Made by a program: the position numbers and the translations under genes
Shown: positions 8,733 through 18,214 of the stretch, in pieces
Layout of the letters: every line of letters begins with the position of its first letter
How positions within the stretch are numbered: the stretch's first letter is position 1
DNA from: Streptomyces sp. NWU339
GTDB taxonomy: Bacteria > Actinomycetota > Actinomycetes > Streptomycetales > Streptomycetaceae
Length of the DNA: 64,000 nt
NCBI RefSeq assembly: GCF_003143855.1
Contig: NZ_QFRK01000026.1
Span: 44,230-108,229, forward strand
Reading direction: 5' to 3'
Notes under the pieces: generated by a model
The model's input: only the letters and a program-made list of their open reading frames with translations
Database searches by the model: none
Told to the model about the DNA's origin: nothing

Positions 8733-9034
8733 GACCGGCCCACCGATCCGGAGATCCACACCGGCCGGCAGGCATGGACCGCGGCAGCCGGCCTCGACAG
8801 TCCCGCCGCATGACTGCTCCAGCCCGCCAGAACGCCGGCACTCACGTCGGCAGTGGGTGAGCAGCACCGCGGCCGGCGCACAGCCCGACTCGAGGCCGGC
8901 CCCGGGCCTCCAGCGGCCGGAGCCGCTCTTCCCGCCCGGAGGACGGCACCGCCCTCCGGGCCCGGGCCGCGGAGGGGAGAACGCACACGCCCGTCGGCCC
9001 CTCCCGCGTGCGGCATCGCGACTCCACAGGAGTG

Positions 9035-9069
9035 GGCGTCCCCACCGCACTCCTGGCGGCGGGGACGCC
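9035..9069. terminator. hairpin between convergent genes, possible shared terminator
   Basis: GGCGTCCCC (9035-9043) pairs with GGGGACGCC (9061-9069); an overlapping CAGGAGTG/CACTCCTG pair could form an alternative stem. It sits 20 bases past the end of the minus-strand thiolase and about 300 bases past the dehydrogenase. The rest of the gap 8733-9034 holds no gene I can support. Confidence 0.45.
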
Positions 9070-9089
9070 GAACGCCTCGGCGTCTCGCC

Positions 9090-10271
<1,182 letters not shown>

Positions 10272-10289
10272 GTCCGTCTCCTGGTTCGT

Positions 10290-11948
10290 TCAGTCGGTCG
10301 AAAGTGCTGCCGCGATCACGGCCAGTTGGGCGTCCCTGTCCGCCACCTTGGCGCGCGGGCGGCCCGCGGCTCGGCCGCTCGTCCTCTCGTGGGCGTCCAG
10401 GGCCTTCCACGCCTCCAGGTCGGTGACGCGCGGCAGGATCGATGTGACGTCGGTGGCATCGGTCGGCTCGCCGAGCCGTCCCACTTCCCAGTCCTCGAGC
10501 AGGGCGTCGACCGTCTCACGCGCACATCGCCTGTTGGTTCCGATGACGCCCGAGGGCCCGCGCTTGACCCAGCCCGTGACGAAGGCGCCCGGGACCGTCG
10601 TGCCCGTGGACGGGTCGACGACCCGCCCGTGCTCGTTCGGCACGACCGCCCGCTCCTCGTCGAAGGGCAGGTCCTTGATCGGCTGCGCCCGGTAGCCCAC
10701 GGAGCGGATGACCAGGCCGGCGGACACGTCGTCCGTCTCGTCGGTCACCGAGGTCGGGCCGGTCCCGGGATCGATCCGCGTCCGCGCGAACCGGACCGCC
10801 TCGACTCGCTCGTCGCCGACGATGGCGACCGGCGTCTTGCAGTAGTCCAGGACGACCACCGGCCGGTCGCCGTCCGGTACCTCGGTCGGCAGCCCTTCGA
10901 TGAGATCGCGCTTGTACCGGTCGAGTGGCGCCCCGCCGGCGCCGAGCGCCCCGAGGTCGGCCGACCGGATCAGCCGCGGCCCCAACGCCTCCTTGAGACC
11001 GATCAGTTCGGGGGTCGTGAAGGCCGAGGCGTCCGCCCCCCGTCTGGCGACCACGCGGATCTCCTTGATCGACGACGCTCTCAGTGCCTCGAGGGCGTGC
11101 TCGGCGATATCGGTCGCGACGAGCGCCTCCGGATCCTTCGCGAGCACCCTGGCGACGTCGAGCGCGACGTTCCCGTTGCCGACGATCACCGCCCGCTCGA
11201 CGGCGAGGTCGAACTCGGAGGCCGCATGGTCGGGATGGCCGTTGTACCAGCCGACGAAGTCCGTCGCGGCGTGGCTCCCCGGCAGGTCCTCGCCCTCGAC
11301 TCCCAGTCGGCGGTCGCGGGACGCGCCCACCCCGTACATGACGGCGTGATAGCGCTCGGCGAGCTGCTCGTGCGTCACGTCCTCACCGACCGTGACGTCG
11401 AGGAACACCCGCACGTTCCTGCTGCGCAGCGCCCTGCCGAACGGCTCGGCCGCGTTCTTCGTCGACAGGTGGTCGGGCGCCACGCCGAACCGGACGAGCC
11501 CCCATGGCGTGAGCAGCCGCTCGAAGACGTCGATCGCGATGTCGACGCCGCGTTGCGACAGCAGGTGCTGGACGGCGTAGCTCGCCGCGGGCCCGGTGCC
11601 GACGACGGCCACCTTCAGGGGGCCGGTCGGCGCGCCCGTCCAGGTGCGCGGCGCGGGCTCCTTGTACGGCGTCGGGTCGTAGTCCCGATGGGCGGGATCC
11701 CGGTAGTACGCCGCATTCAGTTCGAGGAACGGCAGCGACTCCGCGGGAAGGTCGTAGTCGGGCTCGATCGCGCTGACCGGGCAGGCGTCGAGACAGGCCC
11801 CGCAGTCGATGCAACCGTCCGGGTCGATGTAGAGCATCTCGGTCGTGCCGTACCCCGGCTCCTCGGGAGTCGGGTGGATGCAGTTGACCGGACACACAGG
11901 CACGCAGGACGCATCGTTGCAGCAGTTCTGGGTGATGACGTATGTCAT
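10290..11948 (-). CDS. fprB: ferredoxin domain-fused ferredoxin-NADP reductase, FprB type
   Basis: 552 residues. The N-terminus is a bacterial two-cluster ferredoxin: CCNDASCVPVCPVNCIHP (residues ~9-26) and CIDCGACLDACPVSAI (~45-60). The remainder is an adrenodoxin-reductase-like flavoprotein: VAVVGTGPAASYAVQHLL near 110, VGNGNVALDVARVLA for the NADPH domain, and GWVKRGPSGVIGTNR near the C-terminus binding FAD. Such enzymes pass electrons from NADPH to ferredoxins serving P450s or other oxygenases. The acyl-CoA ligase is upstream (136-base gap with a weak operator-like site at 11959) and the thiolase follows. With the P450, 3Fe-4S ferredoxin and the second reductase at 17036 it offers an alternative electron route. 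Confidence 0.93.
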   Translation of the reverse strand: MTYVITQNCCNDASCVPVCPVNCIHPTPEEPGYGTTEMLYIDPDGCIDCGACLDACPVSAIEPDYDLPAESLPFLELNAAYYRDPAHRDYDPTPYKEPAPRTWTGAPTGPLKVAVVGTGPAASYAVQHLLSQRGVDIAIDVFERLLTPWGLVRFGVAPDHLSTKNAAEPFGRALRSRNVRVFLDVTVGEDVTHEQLAERYHAVMYGVGASRDRRLGVEGEDLPGSHAATDFVGWYNGHPDHAASEFDLAVERAVIVGNGNVALDVARVLAKDPEALVATDIAEHALEALRASSIKEIRVVARRGADASAFTTPELIGLKEALGPRLIRSADLGALGAGGAPLDRYKRDLIEGLPTEVPDGDRPVVVLDYCKTPVAIVGDERVEAVRFARTRIDPGTGPTSVTDETDDVSAGLVIRSVGYRAQPIKDLPFDEERAVVPNEHGRVVDPSTGTTVPGAFVTGWVKRGPSGVIGTNRRCARETVDALLEDWEVGRLGEPTDATDVTSILPRVTDLEAWKALDAHERTSGRAAGRPRAKVADRDAQLAVIAAALSTD

Positions 11949-11958
11949 GGCATCCTCA

Positions 11959-11974
11959 ACTTCTCATGATCAAT
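11959..11974. promoter_or_regulatory. weak operator-like site upstream of fprB
   Basis: ACTTCTCATGATCAAT contains the TCATGA core of the island's palindrome, but by my count only 5 of 8 conserved flanking positions match. It ends 11 bases before the fprB ATG (minus strand). It could be a degenerate operator or chance. Confidence 0.3.
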
Positions 11975-12084
11975 CGTGGCCCCGGTCCACGTTCCCGGCA
12001 ATCGGACGCCGCCGACGGAGACCGTTCCGGCCCCCGTCGGCGTCTCCCGGCCCCGCTCCACGCGTCCCGTCCCCGGAAAGCCGG

Positions 12085-13572
12085 TCACGGCGACGTCGCC
12101 AGGGCTGCGACCCTCTCGGCCCTCAGCACCCGCCGCAGCAGCTTGCCCATCTCGTTGTAGGGCAGCTCCTCGCGCACGTGGAAGTTCTGCGGGACCCGGG
12201 TCGACCGCAGCCCTTCCCGCACCCACTCGCGCAGGTCGTCCTCGACGACAGCGGCACCGGCGGCCGGCACGACGAAGGCCTCGATCCGCTCCCCCCACTC
12301 CGTGTCGGGGACGCCGATCACCGCGACGTCCTTGATCGAGGCGTGCGACCGGAGCCGCTCCTCGATCTCACCGGGAGCGATGTTCTCGCCGCCGCGGACG
12401 ATCACGTCGTCGGCACGGCCGTGGAGGAAGAGGAAGCCGTCCACGTCGAGATGGCCGTGGTCGCGGGTCGGGTACCAGCCGTCGTCGCCGACCGCCGAGT
12501 GCGAGAGGTACTCGCCCGAGACCTGGTCGCCCCGGACCCAGATCTCACCGGTCTCGTGGGGACCGAGTACCCGGCCGTCCTCGTCGCGGATCTCGATCTC
12601 GACGGTGGGCAGGGCCCGGCCGACCGAACCCAGGCGAGCGCGAACCGACGGATCGTCGCTCGCCGCGGCCTCGCGGTGATCGTCCGGACTCAGCAGCGTG
12701 ATGGTCGAGCTCGTCTCGGTCAGCCCGTAGGCGTTCACCAGGTCCAGCGACGGGAGCAGGCTCATGGCCCGCTCGATGACCTCGACGGGCATGCGGCCAC
12801 CACCGTACGAGAGGTGACGCAGTGCCGGCAGGCCCCGGCCGTCACGCTCGACCTCGTCGAGGATCCGGTTCAGCATCGTGGGGACGACCATGGCCTGCGT
12901 CACCTTGTGGCGGCGTGCGGCCTCCACCCAGGCGGCCGGATCGAACGCGGACATGAGGACGATCCGGCGGCCGGCGTAGACCGAGGTGAGGAGCGAGCTC
13001 ACCGCTGCGATGTGGTACGGCGGAACGGACACGAGGATCGCCTCGTCCTCGGACGCGTTGAGGAACTCGACGGTCGTGACGACGTACGGCACCAGGTGCC
13101 GGTTCCGCAGGACGGCCGCCTTCGGCGTCCCGCTGGTGCCGCTGGTGAACAGCAGCACGGCGGGAAACTCACCGTCGGTGTCCTGGGGTTCGGTCGGTGC
13201 CCCACCGCCGGGGAGGAGGAGCGGCTCGACGCCGGGCAGGCCCGGCACCCGGGAGGCGGACCGCTCGTCGGTGACCACCGCGACGGGGGCGATGCGCTGC
13301 AGCGCCTCCGCCAGCTGGTCATCGGTCCATCGATAGTTCACCGGGACGTAGGAGACCCCCGCCATCGCGCAACCGAAGAACAGCGCGATCGTCTCCGGCG
13401 AGTTCTCACCGAGGTAGGCGACCGACGTGACGGCCCGCTCCCGGATGGCAGCGGCATGCGCGCGGGCGCGGTCGGCCAGCTCGTCGTAGTTCCAGCACAG
13501 GTCACCCGACACGACGGCCGCGCGGTCGCCGGCTGCCTGCGAGACCATCTCGAGGATCATTGTCACATTCAT
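12085..13572 (-). CDS. acyl-CoA ligase (AMP-forming, class I adenylate-forming family)
   Basis: 495 residues from the ATG at 13572 (MNVTMILEMVSQAAGDRAAV); an upstream extension is Arg-rich and overlaps the neighbouring gene. ATP-binding P-loop LLFTSGTSGTPKAAVL near residue 155, YGLTETSS near 285, the hinge region WYPTRDHGHLDVDGFLFLHG near 375, GRADDVIVRGGENIAPGEIE, and the C-terminal catalytic Lys in NEMGKLLRR. It makes an acyl-AMP and then an acyl-CoA, so it is a candidate for the entry step that loads the pathway substrate onto CoA. It lies 8 bases after a small conserved protein and downstream of an APH-type kinase, all probably sharing the operator-controlled promoter at 15086-15114. Acid substrate unknown. 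Confidence 0.93.
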   Translation of the reverse strand: MNVTMILEMVSQAAGDRAAVVSGDLCWNYDELADRARAHAAAIRERAVTSVAYLGENSPETIALFFGCAMAGVSYVPVNYRWTDDQLAEALQRIAPVAVVTDERSASRVPGLPGVEPLLLPGGGAPTEPQDTDGEFPAVLLFTSGTSGTPKAAVLRNRHLVPYVVTTVEFLNASEDEAILVSVPPYHIAAVSSLLTSVYAGRRIVLMSAFDPAAWVEAARRHKVTQAMVVPTMLNRILDEVERDGRGLPALRHLSYGGGRMPVEVIERAMSLLPSLDLVNAYGLTETSSTITLLSPDDHREAAASDDPSVRARLGSVGRALPTVEIEIRDEDGRVLGPHETGEIWVRGDQVSGEYLSHSAVGDDGWYPTRDHGHLDVDGFLFLHGRADDVIVRGGENIAPGEIEERLRSHASIKDVAVIGVPDTEWGERIEAFVVPAAGAAVVEDDLREWVREGLRSTRVPQNFHVREELPYNEMGKLLRRVLRAERVAALATSP

Positions 13573-13580
13573 CTGCGGCC

Positions 13581-13871
13581 TCAGTCCGAGGAGGGCAGCT
13601 TCTTGGCGGCGAGCTCGGTCAGGGCCCCACCGTCGGCGCTCAGGCTTCCGGCCCCGGGCTTCACGCAGAGGACCTGGAGTCCGGAGCTCTCGTGGGTGTA
13701 GCGCTTCCCCAGAAGGGTGCCGTGATCGTGCCCGGCGGCGGGTTCGCCCCGGACGCCGTCCCGGGCGGCCACCATGGCGACGCCCCCGCACTCCAGCACG
13801 ACGTCCGCGCCCTTGATGACCACCACCTCCGTCTCGCACACGGCGCTGACCACTCGGGTCCCTGTCTTCAT
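13581..13871 (-). CDS. small conserved protein of unknown function next to the acyl-CoA ligase
   Basis: 96 residues: TRVVSAVCETEVVVIKG, VVLECGGVAMV, HDHGTLLGKRYTHESSGLQV, LCVKPGAGSL, ending in AAKKLPSSD. Three Cys residues (VCETE, LECGG, LCVK) and a HDH motif could bind a metal, but no domain can be named. Similar small proteins recur beside acyl-CoA ligases in other actinobacteria as I recall, which argues for a real gene with a linked role. It sits 64 bases after the APH kinase and 8 bases before the ligase on the same strand, so co-expression is likely. Confidence 0.7.
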   Translation of the reverse strand: MKTGTRVVSAVCETEVVVIKGADVVLECGGVAMVAARDGVRGEPAAGHDHGTLLGKRYTHESSGLQVLCVKPGAGSLSADGGALTELAAKKLPSSD

Positions 13872-13935
13872 CGTCCTGCTCCTCGTTCGTCTCTCGGGAG
13901 GGAGTTCTCGTGTTCACATCGGGCTCGTCGGTCAC

Positions 13936-15045
13936 TCACACCGCACCACCCAGCAGGGCCAACGCCCGGCGCGCGAGGGGCCGGACCATTTCTCCTCGCT
14001 GTGCCATCCGCGGATCCGGGCTCTCGCCGCGCACGTGGCGTGCGTAGAGCTGCTGGAGGATGACCACGGTCCGCCAGCACCCGAACGCCTCGTACCAGCC
14101 GATGTCCGACAGGTCGTACGAGCTGGTGCCGGCGTACCTTTCGATCACCTCGCCACGGCTTGGCAGGTCGAGTCCGCGGGTCGCGGACGCGGCGACGAAG
14201 GCACCCACGTCTCCCGCGGGGAGCGTGTGGTCGGGCCAGTAGTTGAGCAGGGTCCCGAAGTCCGCCAGCGTGTCGCCGAGGGTGGCCATGTCCCAGTCGA
14301 AGACCGACGCGACCCTGTCGGGGTCGCCTGCCGCGAACTGGCAGTTGTCGATCTTGAAGTCGTTGTGGACGATCCCAGCCGCCTGGCTCCTGGGCATGGT
14401 GCGGGCCAGTCGACCCCCGACCTCGTCGACCAGTGCCTTCGTCGAGGCCGCGTCCGGGAGGTTCGACTGCTCGGCGACCGCCCGCCAGCGCTTGGTCCAG
14501 CCGGCGACCTGGCGCTCGAGGAATCCGTCGGGCCGACCGAGGTCCTGGAGTCCGCAGGAGGCGGGATCGACCTCGTGCAGCTCGGCCAGGGCGTCGATCA
14601 CCGCAAGGCCGATGCGACGGGTCGCGTCGACGTCGGTGCTGACCTCGGAAGGCACGCGCTCCCAGACCACGTATCCCGAGCGGTACTCCGAGACGAAGAA
14701 CTCGGCCCCGATCACCGCGGGGTCCGAACAGTGGAGGAACGCCCGGGGCGCGCGGTCGTACGCCTCGTGCAGACGCGACAGCACCCGGTGCTCGCGTGCC
14801 ATGTCGTGAGCCCCGGCGGCCACGGTGCCGAGCGGCGGGCGCCGCACGACGAGGTGCCGGTCGCCGAAGGACACCCGGTACGTCAGGTTCGCCGAGCCCC
14901 GCGGGAACTGCATCACCGCCATGTCGCCGTCCAGGCCCGGCAGGTGCTCGACCAGCCAGGAACGAAGCGCCGGCTCGTCGAACTCGTCACCGGCCCGGAC
15001 GGCGGCGACGTCGTGCGTCGGGGCGGGCTCGTGGACGGTGGCCAT
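13936..15045 (-). CDS. APH-fold phosphotransferase, ACAD10/11-kinase-like
   Basis: 369 residues of the aminoglycoside phosphotransferase/protein-kinase fold. Nucleotide loop FPRGSANLTYRVSFGD and Lys-equivalent strand HLVVRRPP (residues ~47-70), Brenner motif VHNDFKIDNCQF with catalytic Asp and Asn (near 240), and metal-binding VFDWDMATLGD (near 265). In mammals this kinase type is fused to the dehydrogenase of ACAD11 and phosphorylates 4-hydroxyacyl-CoA; bacterial LvaA does so in levulinate breakdown. Here it stands alone, but an ACAD10/11-type dehydrogenase is encoded at 19309, so the pair may rebuild that function. It is the first gene of a minus-strand unit with an operator-embedded promoter (15086-15114). 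It is not likely to be an antibiotic resistance enzyme. Confidence 0.85.
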   Translation of the reverse strand: MATVHEPAPTHDVAAVRAGDEFDEPALRSWLVEHLPGLDGDMAVMQFPRGSANLTYRVSFGDRHLVVRRPPLGTVAAGAHDMAREHRVLSRLHEAYDRAPRAFLHCSDPAVIGAEFFVSEYRSGYVVWERVPSEVSTDVDATRRIGLAVIDALAELHEVDPASCGLQDLGRPDGFLERQVAGWTKRWRAVAEQSNLPDAASTKALVDEVGGRLARTMPRSQAAGIVHNDFKIDNCQFAAGDPDRVASVFDWDMATLGDTLADFGTLLNYWPDHTLPAGDVGAFVAASATRGLDLPSRGEVIERYAGTSSYDLSDIGWYEAFGCWRTVVILQQLYARHVRGESPDPRMAQRGEMVRPLARRALALLGGAV

Positions 15046-15085
15046 GGACGGAGTCCCTCCTGTGGTGGCGTGTGAACGTCACCAC

Positions 15086-15114
15086 AAGCTAATTCATCAT
15101 GATGAATAGGTCAA
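15086..15114 (-). promoter_or_regulatory. promoter with operator O2 filling the -35/-10 spacer
   Basis: On the minus strand TTGACC (15109-15114) and TAGCTT (15086-15091) are separated by exactly 17 bases, which contain the perfect 16-bp palindrome ATTCATCATGATGAAT (15092-15107). It drives the kinase gene starting at 15045. A protein bound there would block RNA polymerase. Confidence 0.8.
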
Positions 15115-15169
15115 GGTGCATCGCGGCGTGGTTCACGGCCTCCACGGCCGCCGGGCACACGCCGAGGAG

Positions 15170-15964
15170 TCACAGCCACTCGACGTCCCCGTCGAGGAGA
15201 TCACCCAGCTGCTCCTTGTGCAGGTTCAGGACGTTGGCGAGGTGCGACTCCATCAAGGACTCGGCAGCCGACTCGTCACCGTCCAGCACCGCCTGGGCCA
15301 ATCTGAGGTGGTCGTCGACGAGCGCGGCGTGGATCGTCCGAACGTCGCCGACGGTCGCGAAGTGGTGCGCGACCAGTTGACCGTACGCCCGGAACGTCAC
15401 CTGGATGACCCGGTTGCCGGCCAGGGCCGCCAACGCGCCGTGAAAGCCCTCATGTCCGGACATGTACACGTCAAGATCGTCGTGTGCCACGTCGTCGACG
15501 TCACCGGACAGGTACGGAGTCATCGCCGCCTCCCGTGCCGCTGCGTCGGGGTTGGCGGCGGCCAGACGCGCCAAGGTCGACTCGGCGAAGATCCACGCCT
15601 CGAACAGCTCGTCGTAGGAGGCGCCCGCCAGATGGAAGTACAGGGCCTGCAGCCGGCCCAGGTTCGCCGAATCGACCGTGCCGACCAATGGACCTCCGCC
15701 GGGGCCGCGCCGGATCGAGATCATGCCCTGGACCTCGAGAAGCCGAAGTCCCTCACGAAGCGACTCCCGGCCCACGCCGTACAACTTCAGCATCTCCGCC
15801 TCGGAGGGGAGACCGTCTCCCGTGCACAGTCCGTGCGACCGGACCGTGCGCACCACGTCGCGGGCGACGACTTCGGCCGCCTTGAGCGGACGAAGAACCG
15901 ATCCACCGGCCGCGATGGGGATTCCCGCGCGCCCACCGTCTCCGGACGTCACCTTGCTGCTCAT
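15170..15964 (-). CDS. GntR-family regulator, FadR/FCD type (paralogue 2)
   Basis: 264 residues from the ATG at 15964. Winged helix LPSEAEMLKLYGVGRESLRE and LRLLEVQGMISIRRGPGGG; FCD domain with HEGFHGALAALAGN and RAYGQLVAHHFATV. It is about 75 percent identical by eye to the regulator at 2389-3183. Its ATG overlaps the stop of the LLM monooxygenase gene (ATGA), so it is the last cistron of the 14-gene operon starting at 28813. That operon's promoter carries operator O3, so the regulator would repress its own synthesis. The operator O2 promoter lies just beyond its 3' end. Ligand unknown; an acyl-CoA intermediate is likely by family. Confidence 0.9.
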   Translation of the reverse strand: MSSKVTSGDGGRAGIPIAAGGSVLRPLKAAEVVARDVVRTVRSHGLCTGDGLPSEAEMLKLYGVGRESLREGLRLLEVQGMISIRRGPGGGPLVGTVDSANLGRLQALYFHLAGASYDELFEAWIFAESTLARLAAANPDAAAREAAMTPYLSGDVDDVAHDDLDVYMSGHEGFHGALAALAGNRVIQVTFRAYGQLVAHHFATVGDVRTIHAALVDDHLRLAQAVLDGDESAAESLMESHLANVLNLHKEQLGDLLDGDVEWL

Positions 15965-17034
15965 GACCACTCCCCTTCGGAGTTCGCTTGCACCTTGTCG
16001 TTCGTGCCTCCGCCGGGGCCACTGGCACGACGAGGACACTCCCGTAAGAATTCATTCCCATAAATTGATGCCACGCCCGCACGCGGATGATCCCGTACGC
16101 AACCGATGGACGAGGGCGCTTCCGTGAGGGTCTGCCGGCGCTCATCGACGGCTCTGGCGCGCCGGATCCGGTCGGCCCGCACGATCACCTCGTCGAACCC
16201 GTCGGCGGCGTGCTCCGCCACCAGTCCGCGGTCCGCGCTGTCGGCTCTCTCGATGTACATGAACGGGCCGGTCCGTTCCGGAACTTGGCGGATCTCGCTG
16301 ATGTCCGCCTTGGCCCGCGCCGCCTCCGCCGGGGGCGGCGCGCCGGAGACGATCCAGCCGTCTCCGGCAGCGGCTCCCCGGCGCAGGACCGCCGGGGAGG
16401 TGCCGCCCGCGATCACTGAGCCGCCGAGTGCCGTCCCACCGGGCACCACAGCGCTCACCCGAACGGGATCGAACGCCCATCGGTCCGGCCGGTCGCCCGA
16501 GGGGTCGTCGGCGAAAACCCGGCGGAGCACGGCGATCTCGTCGTCGCCGTCGCGGCCACGCGTGGCGAACGGCGCACCGAGCGCCGCGAACTCCCCCTGC
16601 GACCGGCCTGCGCCGGCCCCCGGCCGTAAGCGCCCGCCCGAGACCTCGTGCAGCGTCGCGACGGCCCGTGCGGCCAGGAGCGGGTGCCGGAGCACGGCGA
16701 CGAGCACAGCCGTCCCCGGCCCGGTCGTGCCGGTCGCCCCTGCGACGGCGGCCAGGGCGGCCAACGGGTCGGCCAGGGGCGTCCGTTCGTCGAGGAGGGC
16801 CGTACCCGGCCTGTGCGGGAGCCGCGGTCCACCCGGGCTCGGGTGCGCGGATCCGCGGCCGACGGGGTGCACCACCCGGTCACCGGCCCACCGCGCGCCG
16901 AATCCGGCGGACTCGCCGTCCCGGGCCGGCTCGACGAGTGCCCCACCCGGAACGACCCACCCGCCCGGGCTCAGTCGGACACCCCTCATGCCGCCCCGCC
17001 ACGGGCGGAGCGCAGGAGCAGGAGGACGGATCAC
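15961..17034 (-). CDS. LLM-class (luciferase-like) flavin/F420-dependent monooxygenase, divergent
   Basis: 357 residues from a GTG one base after the preceding stop; an ATG at 16989 fits the family N-terminus (MRGVRLSPGGWV) equally well. Luciferase-like features: LVEPARDGESAGFGARWAGD, LADPLAALAAVAGATG, LGTAVL-like GPGTAVLVAVLRHPLLAA, VSGGRLRPGAGAGRSQGEFA and VIAGGTSPAVLRRGAAAGDG. Several usually conserved positions are changed (for example VGAG-W becomes AGAGR), and a C-terminal tail of about 55 residues has no family counterpart. That tail includes the DNA just before the FadR paralogue 2 gene, with which it overlaps by 4 bases. It may be a drifting enzyme or contain an old frameshift. Substrate unknown; an oxygenative step in the pathway is plausible. 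Confidence 0.65.
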   Translation of the reverse strand: MIRPPAPALRPWRGGMRGVRLSPGGWVVPGGALVEPARDGESAGFGARWAGDRVVHPVGRGSAHPSPGGPRLPHRPGTALLDERTPLADPLAALAAVAGATGTTGPGTAVLVAVLRHPLLAARAVATLHEVSGGRLRPGAGAGRSQGEFAALGAPFATRGRDGDDEIAVLRRVFADDPSGDRPDRWAFDPVRVSAVVPGGTALGGSVIAGGTSPAVLRRGAAAGDGWIVSGAPPPAEAARAKADISEIRQVPERTGPFMYIERADSADRGLVAEHAADGFDEVIVRADRIRRARAVDERRQTLTEAPSSIGCVRDHPRAGVASIYGNEFLRECPRRASGPGGGTNDKVQANSEGEWS

Positions 17035-17035
17035 G

Positions 17036-18214
17036 TCAGAACGACTCCGTCAGCGATCCGACCCGGCTCAGGTCAACGATCCTGCGCTCGGCGATCGCGG
17101 CCCGGGCCTGCACCATCGAGCGCGGGAATCCCACCGAGAGATGTGCGGAGAGCCGCCCTTCGGCGTCGATCCAGGCGGCGCCCCACCGCTCCGGGTCGTC
17201 GTGCCCCCTCAAGAACATGCGATCCCCAGGGCGATGCTGACCCACATACTGCAGCTTCCTGCCGAACTGGTCCGACCAGAAGTAGGGGACGTCGTCGGCC
17301 GACTTCGGCGTGCCCATGATCGCGCCGGCCGCGGCCGGCGCACCGTTCACCGCCTCGTCCCAATGCCCGGAGTGAACCCGCCGACCGAGCAGGTCGCTCC
17401 ACCGCGCGGCCACGTCGCCCACCGCGAACACGTGGGGGTCACTGGTCCGACGGTCCGCGTCGACGGCGACTCCCCCTGCCTCGACGGCGAGACCGGCGCG
17501 GGCCAGCCAGTCGGTCTCGGCGCGCACGCCCACCCCCGTCACCACGATGTCCGCAGGGATGAGCTCGCCGTCGGCGAGCACCACCCCGTCCGCCGAGACC
17601 TCGCGAACCCCGGTCGACGTGCGCAGGTCCACCTCCTGCCACCACGGCAGGAACCGACGCCCGACCTCCGGGCCCAGCGGCCCCTCGAGCGGCGTCGCGC
17701 CGAGCTCCACGCACGTCACCCGGCATCCGCGCGTCAGCGCGGCGGTGCTGACCTCGGCACCGATCCAGCCCGCGCCGATGACGACGAGCCGGGCGCCGGG
17801 CACCAGGGACTCGCGGAGGCGCTCGGCGTCCTCACGGGTGCGCAGGGTCACCTGCGGCCCGTCACCGGGCAGGGTGACCGGGCGCGCCCCGGTGGCGATC
17901 ACCAGGAAGTCGTAGTCGTGTGCCGACCGGTCGGTCGTCACACGCCGCCGTGCCAGGTCCAGGCCCGTGGCGCGCTCGCCGCGGGCGAAGTCCACCCCCA
18001 GCTCCGCCAGGTCCAGGCCCAGGCCGAGGTCGATGTCGCCGTGCAGGAACGCCTTCGCCAACGGCGGTCGGTCGTACGGCTCGTGGAGCTCGTCGCCGAT
18101 CAGTACGATCTCGCCGTCGAAGCCTGCCGATCGGAGCGCCGCACAGGTCCGTCCGCCGCCGATTCCACCACCGACGACGACGACCCTCCGCGGAGCCGCT
18201 CCGGCGTACGTCAT
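17036..18214 (-). CDS. NAD(P)H-dependent ferredoxin/rubredoxin reductase (FAD)
   Basis: 392 residues. Two-dinucleotide-binding flavoprotein fold: FAD site RVVVVGGGIGGGRTCAALRS (residues ~9-28), RPPLAKAFL, VIATGARPV, NAD site LVVIGAGWIGAEVSTAALTR near 145, and FAD-contacting VFAVGDVA near 270. The C-terminal domain (FWSDQFGRKLQYVG) is that of oxygenase-coupled ferredoxin reductases of the BphA4/putidaredoxin reductase type. The ATG overlaps the stop of the upstream dehydrogenase (ATGA). In the same operon lie the P450 (27027) and its 3Fe-4S ferredoxin (26819), so NADH to reductase to ferredoxin to P450 is the natural chain. Confidence 0.92.
   Translation of the reverse strand: MTYAGAAPRRVVVVGGGIGGGRTCAALRSAGFDGEIVLIGDELHEPYDRPPLAKAFLHGDIDLGLGLDLAELGVDFARGERATGLDLARRRVTTDRSAHDYDFLVIATGARPVTLPGDGPQVTLRTREDAERLRESLVPGARLVVIGAGWIGAEVSTAALTRGCRVTCVELGATPLEGPLGPEVGRRFLPWWQEVDLRTSTGVREVSADGVVLADGELIPADIVVTGVGVRAETDWLARAGLAVEAGGVAVDADRRTSDPHVFAVGDVAARWSDLLGRRVHSGHWDEAVNGAPAAAGAIMGTPKSADDVPYFWSDQFGRKLQYVGQHRPGDRMFLRGHDDPERWGAAWIDAEGRLSAHLSVGFPRSMVQARAAIAERRIVDLSRVGSLTESF

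Noticed and set aside
11845-13701. 618-codon plus-strand frame across the acyl-CoA ligase
   Set aside because: Arg/Gly/Pro-rich shadow of the minus-strand ligase with no recognisable domain.
13936-15045. Aminoglycoside resistance gene
   Set aside because: The fold is shared, but the sequence and acyl-CoA context fit the ACAD10/11-type kinase group rather than drug-modifying enzymes.
16040-16066. ATTCATTCCCATAAATT upstream of the FadR paralogue 2 gene as another operator
   Set aside because: The TCATGA core is missing and the site lies inside the LLM reading frame; kept only as a possible remnant.
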